This document shows, in pieces, positions 63,823-64,000 of a DNA stretch of 64,000 nt. The DNA is taken from contig NZ_CM001484.1 in assembly GCF_000243395.2 (NCBI RefSeq), forward strand, positions 3,830,662 through 3,894,661, written 5' to 3'. The translations under genes and the position numbers were made by a program. Under the pieces are notes generated by a model that was not told where the DNA came from, ran no database searches, and saw nothing but the letters and a program-made list of their open reading frames with translations. How positions within the stretch are numbered: position 1 is the first letter of the stretch; each line of letters begins with the position of its first letter. The stretch comes from Saccharomonospora glauca K62 (GTDB taxonomy: Bacteria > Actinomycetota > Actinomycetes > Mycobacteriales > Pseudonocardiaceae).

Positions 63823-63872
63823 ATCACCTCACTCGCGGGCCTTGCATGCGGCAACCGCACGGTGGCAGCATT

Positions 63873-63884
63873 TTAGCAATTGAG
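63873..63884. promoter_or_regulatory. Candidate MarR autoregulation site TTAGCAATTGAG
   Basis: The site lies about 50 bp upstream of the marR start, in a G/C-poor patch, and shares TTAG-x-A-xx-T-x-AG with the site before the efflux gene. Confidence 0.35.
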
Positions 63885-63925
63885 AAACTCGGCGATTCAA
63901 CTTTTCGACCACCGCCGAACGACGC

Positions 63926-64000
63926 TCACCTAGGCGGCACTTCCGCTCGGTACCTCCAGAACGCGGGCAGCAACGCCACCGCCATCGCGACCCCGATCAC
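63926..64000 (-). CDS. C-terminus of a membrane protein (gene runs off window)
   Basis: From 64000 down to the TGA at 63926-63928 the frame reads VIGVAMAVALLPAFWRYRAE and VPPR. The 15 hydrophobic residues followed by a short charged tail look like the last membrane helix of a transporter or other integral membrane protein. The family cannot be told from 24 residues. It points the same way as the MarR gene, which begins 104 bp further on. Confidence 0.5.
   Translation of the reverse strand: MIGVAMAVALLPAFWRYRAEVPPR

Overview
This window looks like the chromosome of a high-GC actinobacterium, most probably a member of the Pseudonocardiaceae (Saccharomonospora- or Amycolatopsis-like). The signs are strongly G/C-biased third codon positions, frequent GTG starts, an actinobacterial integration host factor (mIHF), a complete conservon (histidine kinase-like, roadblock, DUF742, GTPase and P450 genes), a DUF574 SAM methyltransferase, and many TetR-regulated acyl-CoA genes. 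The genus is inferred, not proven. No rRNA, tRNA or CRISPR array was seen.

Region 1 (1-15283, all expressed leftwards) is a polymorphic-toxin island. A secreted LamG/DNRLRE protein (11924-15283) is followed by a 2264-residue secreted RHS protein (5085-11879). The RHS protein ends in a HINT self-cleavage domain and a toxin tip of about 90 residues, with an overlapping candidate immunity gene (4477-5085). Downstream lie at least three further, promoterless HINT fragments with almost the same DNA sequence: 4460-3890 with a different toxin and candidate immunity gene, 1784-975 with a BECR-like nuclease toxin and a CPCC-type immunity gene, and 407-1 running off the window. The non-HINT DNA between them is less G/C-rich. 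It holds an IS5-family element (2582-3451), an IS5 transposase remnant (431-683), a 14-base C tract and an orphan small ORF. The arrangement suggests a reservoir of toxin tips that can be swapped onto the expressed RHS gene by recombination in the HINT DNA.

Region 2 (15474-28633) is mostly chromosomal housekeeping: LacI regulator, DUF4396 membrane protein, DUF574 methyltransferase, coiled-coil/M23 peptidase, SDR divergent from MarR, MgtE, RecQ, a small secreted protein, a CysQ-like phosphatase, another SDR, a decayed antitoxin/PIN pair, a DtxR-family repressor and a GNAT enzyme. Region 3 (28682-37984) is acyl-CoA and siderophore-type metabolism: enoyl-CoA hydratase, acyl-CoA ligase and TetR in one overlapping operon, an acyl-CoA dehydrogenase behind a clear TetR-type palindrome, a phosphopantetheinyl transferase with isochorismate synthase, mIHF, a FadD-type ligase and a thioesterase.

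Region 4 (38004-53312) holds a C39-like peptidase, an alkyl-DHAP-synthase-like flavoprotein divergent from TetR-glpD, an ABC-2 permease without an ATPase, the conservon (48351 down to 44247), endonuclease V, a ZIP transporter, a TrmB/LuxR-like regulator, and a small helical protein coupled to a DUF1023 alpha/beta hydrolase. Region 5 (53383-64000) holds citrate synthase, a PfkB sugar kinase, TetR/acyl-CoA dehydrogenase, aldose epimerase/amidohydrolase, an LmrA/YxaF-type TetR with a metallo-hydrolase, and a DHA2 efflux pump convergent with a MarR regulator.

Across the window, three intergenic sites (22258-22453, 39172-39244, 50074-50136) carry the same exactly 21-bp-phased repeat unit. Together with the toxin-tip reservoir, this is the most interesting structure here.
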